Shown piece after piece: positions 61,101 to 64,000 of a stretch of DNA of 64,000 bases. A model generated the notes under the pieces. That model made no database searches and was not told where the DNA came from. It saw only the letters and a list, made by a program, of their open reading frames with translations. Origin of the DNA: Chloroflexi bacterium HGW-Chloroflexi-10. Lineage in GTDB: Bacteria; Chloroflexota; Anaerolineae; Anaerolineales; Anaerolineaceae. Each line of letters starts with the position of its first letter. The first letter of the stretch is position 1. The stretch covers positions 124,001-188,000 of the forward strand of contig PHBZ01000009.1 in the NCBI GenBank assembly GCA_002840755.1, read 5' to 3'. The position numbers and the translations under genes were made by a program.

Positions 61101-62613
61101 CGCCAGAAGGATATTGATCCAATTCGATATATAGTTGATTGATCTCACTAAAAGAGTTGGTTCCACTCAAGACGATATTATCTGATCCACCGGGATGATA
61201 GCGTCCATATGTATAGATCGCCATACCACCCCATGCATTACCGCTGGTGGTTACGTTGCTAACGGCAATGTTGTTTGAATCGGTCAGCGCGATACCTACG
61301 CCATAGGGAGTCCCACTCGAAATCACATTGTTAATCACACCACCGTTAACACCATTCAGATCAATACCTGAACGGCCGGTATTCTGAACCGTGACATTCT
61401 GAAGAGTGAAATTATCTACCCCGCTGGGTTTGATTCCATAGGTAGTACCATTTTTCAGGGTAAATGTATCGAGGGTCACATCATCAGACGTGACATAAAT
61501 GCCATAGGTTGCACTGGCGCCGGCATCTATCACTACACCTTCTCGGCTCTCTCCCTGTAAAGTAAGTGGTTTGTTGATAAGAAGGGTTTCACTATAGGAG
61601 CCATCTTTAACAAAAACGGTATCTCCAGCGGCGGCCAAATCAATAGCTTCTTGAATTGAGCTATTGGTATAGTAGGTCATCGGGATGGTGGAAGAACTGA
61701 AACCGAGCCAGGGTGAATAATCAATATATTGAGACGCCGTCCCTCCAATATTTGCTGCGGTGCCAGGGTTAACTGACGTACCACCAAATTCAACAGGGAT
61801 CAAATCAGCGTAGCCAGGTTCGGCAGAATTAGTGGAGTTCACAACCAGTGTTTGTGTGCCAAAATAGTTTTTGGTTAAATCAATGACAGAAATTGAATTC
61901 CAACGGTTTTGAACATCACCGTACCAATTTCCGCTAATGGTATTGTTGTTAATTTTTATACCCGTATTTAGTGGTGTAGGTGTAATGCTATTAAAGTTAA
62001 ATAAAACACCCAATGTCCAGTTATCAGTGATTTCATTATTCTGAACAATTGTATTGGCAATATTATTAGCAAACTGAATTCCGGTGCGATTATCTGAAAT
62101 AATGTTATTCAGGATAGAGTTTCCCTGCGCATTATTGATATACACACCATTACGATTGTGGGTAACGGTACAATTTTGGAGCACTGCCCCCGTAATACCC
62201 TGGCTAAAAATAACACCCTGACTTTTTACAGTGGAATTCCAATCAGTCAAGTTATTACCATCGCGGGAAATGGTAAAGCCTTCAACAATCACGCCGTTCG
62301 CACCAATGACAAGGGTATTAGAACTGCCGGTTTTTGGCCCAACTATGAAGGTTATATCTCTGCCAGCACCGATTAAGGAGAGATTAGTTTTATTGATAAC
62401 CACATCTTCAGTATATGTCCCTGCGGCTACATTAATGGTATCCCCAGGAGCGGCAGCTGTGATTGCTGCCTGAATGGTGGTGTAATCACAACCACTTGCA
62501 CAAACGGTAATTGTTGCAGCATTCACAGTACCGTTGGGAATTGCAAATAAACCACCAGCGATTAAAATCGCTAATAATAGATAAATTGCTTTTGAAAAGA
62601 ATTTTTTCTTCAT
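58120..62613 (-). CDS. giant secreted parallel beta-helix protein with YLPIIFN tail
   Basis: Protein of about 1497 residues from the ATG at 62613 (MKKKFFSKAIY), with a signal peptide ending near TVNA; a start at 62640 is possible. Three or more beta-helix blocks each open with a DUF1565/pectate-lyase-like phrase (TIQAAITAAAPGDTINVAAG; SIQEAIDLAAAGDTVFVKDG; TIQAAIDAAQQGDSIKVYPG) and many N-rich turns. Near the end are a cadherin-like Ig module (GSFTYIPDADFVGVDTFEY) and the tail GIPVTGGTVLYLPIIFN, which combines an IPVTG pentapeptide with the hydrophobic LP tail. No enzyme motif is seen. It may be a surface protein fixed by the neighbouring sortase. Confidence 0.85.
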   Translation of the reverse strand: MKKKFFSKAIYLLLAILIAGGLFAIPNGTVNAATITVCASGCDYTTIQAAITAAAPGDTINVAAGTYTEDVVINKTNLSLIGAGRDITFIVGPKTGSSNTLVIGANGVIVEGFTISRDGNNLTDWNSTVKSQGVIFSQGITGAVLQNCTVTHNRNGVYINNAQGNSILNNIISDNRTGIQFANNIANTIVQNNEITDNWTLGVLFNFNSITPTPLNTGIKINNNTISGNWYGDVQNRWNSISVIDLTKNYFGTQTLVVNSTNSAEPGYADLIPVEFGGTSVNPGTAANIGGTASQYIDYSPWLGFSSSTIPMTYYTNSSIQEAIDLAAAGDTVFVKDGSYSETLLINKPLTLQGESREGVVIDAGASATYGIYVTSDDVTLDTFTLKNGTTYGIKPSGVDNFTLQNVTVQNTGRSGIDLNGVNGGVINNVISSGTPYGVGIALTDSNNIAVSNVTTSGNAWGGMAIYTYGRYHPGGSDNIVLSGTNSFSEINQLYIELDQYPSGDAYPATNLTLGGMAYKVYNSAAPDVTWYSQTFSGAKAITPFTPHPTTPMPTKAAIQSLDTGEFIVEPGLTIQAAIDAAQQGDSIKVYPGDYNEFAVDRYIQKPTGPSGPYQFGLFIGQDKAGITIEGVDAAGNVITDYDEVLANVKLNSTANFGPSGMFVEGDNVTVQGLKLWQNVDLGQNKTIEVIGDNFALEYCHVDALDSSAVYLNDWAFDEVTDTSHLQSYKLNANWIDTGSIDINSGAGYSGPVSDRLITNNKITDNGEYAAISFTGSGSGVPWFINGVGGATITGNEFANNDQHIRARGIYDNSQFNWMAYWNENTFDKAVIVGANPPNDIREYSYVTSYGTMPDVRRISGVIQGEIDNGLPGDTVLIQDGTYVEVLTIAKDLTLIGESSNVIVQAPAVVPTCFTTSYNAHSVICIKDAEVTLDTLTVDGAGKGNANNRFMGVAFRNAGGAIQNAKILNVEDTPFSGTQHGVALFAYNNDTVARSLTVDNVYIKDFQKNAMAINASADTPLTVDIKNNDVIGQGPTAITAQNGIQVSGDLITGTIENNTITGIGYDNTSAAIKYVATSILNFYADVDVIGNTVTEAQMGLYNIDGGGRFADNTFEINMVGVSGYGMILTDPPTAVPAPFEAAATSIAAGMNSLVKSATENLVVVENNTVVFEGADNTGTIGIDAESGYDVKDMHVTLTANTVMGFDYGVAFFQCVGSDCSDAVFTNISANFNRIVNNNFGLYSDVAAVTVDAENNWWGCNAGPGAAGCNPIDGTGTIDAAPWLVLTVIPDASELEPGLATDIEAGLYFNSVGLSTVTDGFLPDDILVTFTTPLGGIVLPSSGLTVNAVVNTTFTPPVMHADYQVCAAVDNELVCPEVTVVAPDAVNDQYQTTEDVTLVVAAPGVMSNDTGITTINKAVALLVAPLHGKLTLNANGSFTYIPDADFVGVDTFEYQLITYPADGNAKSTWADEAIVTITVLPGIPVTGGTVLYLPIIFN

Positions 62614-63280
62614 TGCTTTCGAGTCCCCATAAGTCTTCAAATTATTTATTTTTCCAATAAGTCAACAGATATTGACCTCATCGAAAGATCATCCCTGATC
62701 GATCGAACCAGTAACAAAAACAAACCATTTCCGTAAGACCTCCTTTGGTTAATTTCATTTAAATCCGATTCTTGAAATTAAAAAAATAAACCGACAGCAA
62801 ATAAATTTACAGCCGGTTGCACCACTGGCTCCACAATATACTTGGTGCCCACGTTACGCAGCAGAAGAATAAGCCAATAGACTTATACCCCTGCATACGC
62901 GCGCATATTGTTTCTTCGCCGCATGCCCCTATATCAGTTGTACTAAATGGGTGTTCAGTCTGACCTTTACGGTCTGACCAGTAGAGAAATTTCTCCCTAT
63001 GTTTTTAATCTTAACGTATTTTTTACGCAGAGTCAACCCAAATTCGACCTTTTATAACCAAATACTAACTTTTAATACTTTTGTCATATCGAGTCAATGA
63101 TTGAATGTTTTTTGAAGATTATCAAAAAATCATGGCTTTCAGACCGCTGATACTTATTCGGATATTATTTATCTATATACAAAACATTATACATTCCTGA
63201 TAAGTCATTTGAAAATCTCCTGACAAACCGGTATAGTACAAACATCGTACAAAACTATATACAAACTTTGTGAGGAAAAA
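62614..63280. other. 667-bp divergent intergenic region
   Basis: Non-coding. It contains GTCTGACC twice, 14 bp apart (62958-62965, 62972-62979), followed by the palindrome GAGAAATTTCTC, possibly a regulator site, and the promoter at 63209-63237. No riboswitch motif is recognised. Confidence 0.45.
63209..63237 (+). promoter_or_regulatory. candidate promoter of the fasciclin lipoprotein gene
   Basis: TTGAAA (63209-63214) and TATAGT (63232-63237) with a 17-bp spacer. TACAAAC-type repeats follow between the start of transcription and the ATG. Confidence 0.6.
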
Positions 63281-64000
63281 ATGAAACACTTATCTGTATT
63301 CTCCCTTTTAGTGGTATTTGCTCTACTCCTGGCAGCCTGTGCTCCGGCAACACCAGCCGTTATGCCGGTAACCGGAAATGAAACACCTACACCAAAACCT
63401 GAATCCACCGCAGTGCCTACCGAGGCGCCGCAAACCATCGTAGATATCGCCGCAGCCGATGGCCGCTTTACCACGCTTGTGGCCGCTGTTCAGGCAGCTG
63501 ACTTAGCAACAACACTCAGCGGCGAAGGTCCGTTTACCGTTTTTGCCCCTACCGATGACGCCTTCGCAAAATTACCCGCGGGCACCGTAGAAGCCTTACT
63601 GGCAGACGTTGATACCCTAACCAGTATCCTGCTGTATCACGTGGTTTCAGGCACGGTTATGGCTGCCGATGTGGTGGAACTAACCAGCGCCGACACCGTA
63701 AATGGTTTACCGGTTGATATCAAAGTGATGGATGGCAAAGTTTTTATCAACGAAGCTGAAGTCATTATTACCGATATCGAAGCCAGCAATGGTGTCATTC
63801 ATGTGATCGATACCGTGATCCTGCCCCCGGCAGACATTGTGGATACAGCGATTGCCGATGGCCGCTTCACCACTTTGGTCACCGCTGTACAGGCAGCCGG
63901 CCTGGTTGAGACGCTCAAGGGCGAAGGTCCCTTCACCGTTTTTGCCCCCACCGATGAGGCTTTCGCTAAACTGCCTGCCGGCACAATCGATGCACTCCTG
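63281..64000 (+). CDS. fasciclin-domain lipoprotein (3' end outside the window)
   Basis: Partial, 240 codons to the window edge. Signal peptide with lipobox LLLAACAPA, so membrane-anchored outside. A short Thr/Pro linker containing MPVTGNETP is followed by a complete fasciclin domain (about 48-185; [53 protein letters not shown]) and the first half of a second, closely similar one. Fasciclin domains mediate adhesion. The start follows GAGGAAAA. Confidence 0.92.
   Translation, partial: MKHLSVFSLLVVFALLLAACAPATPAVMPVTGNETPTPKPESTAVPTEAPQTIVDIAAADGRFTTLVAAVQAADLATTLSGEGPFTVFAPTDDAFAKLPAGTVEALLADVDTLTSILLYHVVSGTVMAADVVELTSADTVNGLPVDIKVMDGKVFINEAEVIITDIEASNGVIHVIDTVILPPADIVDTAIADGRFTTLVTAVQAAGLVETLKGEGPFTVFAPTDEAFAKLPAGTIDALL

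Noticed and set aside
62958-62982. Link between the GTCTGACC repeats here and the toxin-antitoxin operator at 33646
   Set aside because: Only an 11-base match (GTCTGACCAGT) is shared and the palindromic layout differs, so common regulation is not supported.
63349-63380. MPVTG as a sortase sorting signal in the fasciclin lipoprotein
   Set aside because: It lies in the N-terminal linker just after the lipobox, not near a C-terminus.

Overview
The window looks like a chromosome segment of a Chloroflexota bacterium, most likely class Anaerolineae. The evidence is gene content only: a YYY-domain (DUF2298) membrane protein, a lipoprotein with NBR1-Ig and peptidoglycan-binding domains, CSLREA/Calx-beta beta-helix exoproteins that end in a short FLPLLLK-like tail, a DUF5054 glycosidase, a fused two-domain ECF ATPase with a UPF0397 S component, and many GAF/PAS/HD-GYP signalling proteins. 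No rRNA gene is present to confirm this. The only tRNA is tRNA-Arg(TCG) at 56612-56684.

Layout. 86-6716: AzlCD exporter, a cytoplasmic chemoreceptor, the DUF2298 protein and a C39-like cysteine protease. 7096-17105: a signalling block with a hybrid-input histidine kinase, three receiver-domain outputs (HD-GYP, HDOD, degenerate HD) and a GAF/HD-GYP protein behind a strong promoter. 17211-20652: a carotenoid-type membrane protein, a frameshifted V4R-like gene, rhodanese and SufE. 21062-26495: a membrane-bound Hyb-type [NiFe] hydrogenase operon. 26877-32313: secreted beta-helix/Calx-beta proteins and a lipoprotein. 32424-41460: a toxin-antitoxin pair, metallohydrolase, esterase, sugar transporter, broken DUF5054 glycosidase, GNAT and a REP-associated transposase (RAYT) with its repeats. 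41814-45978: an ECF transporter operon with a SAM hydrolase-family enzyme. 46470-56077: a small sigma factor, an AraC/GyrI regulator, a large subtilase, a CheB-like esterase, a SRPBCC protein and a diguanylate cyclase. 56411-64000: tRNA-Arg with tandem remnants, tandem c-di-GMP riboswitches in front of a sortase, a 1.5-kaa beta-helix protein and a fasciclin lipoprotein cut by the window edge.

The most striking observation is in the hydrogenase large subunit (24267-25985). An in-frame TGA replaces the second cysteine of the N-terminal nickel-binding motif (RICGV-TGA-TTVH). The frame is otherwise intact on both sides, and a perfect 6-bp stem with a CGUGC loop starts 17 nt after the TGA. The simplest reading is a selenocysteine at a bridging ligand position, whereas the well-known [NiFeSe] enzymes carry Sec in the C-terminal motif.

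A second theme is cyclic-di-GMP. The window encodes a GGDEF cyclase, two HD-GYP phosphodiesterases and two tandem GEMM-type riboswitches with an intrinsic terminator and an SD-masking hairpin in front of the sortase gene. Four large exoproteins share a short hydrophobic C-terminal tail of the form [F/Y]LP-hydrophobic, and the sortase carries a similar IFLPSV element. This suggests a c-di-GMP-controlled cell-surface programme, which is inference.
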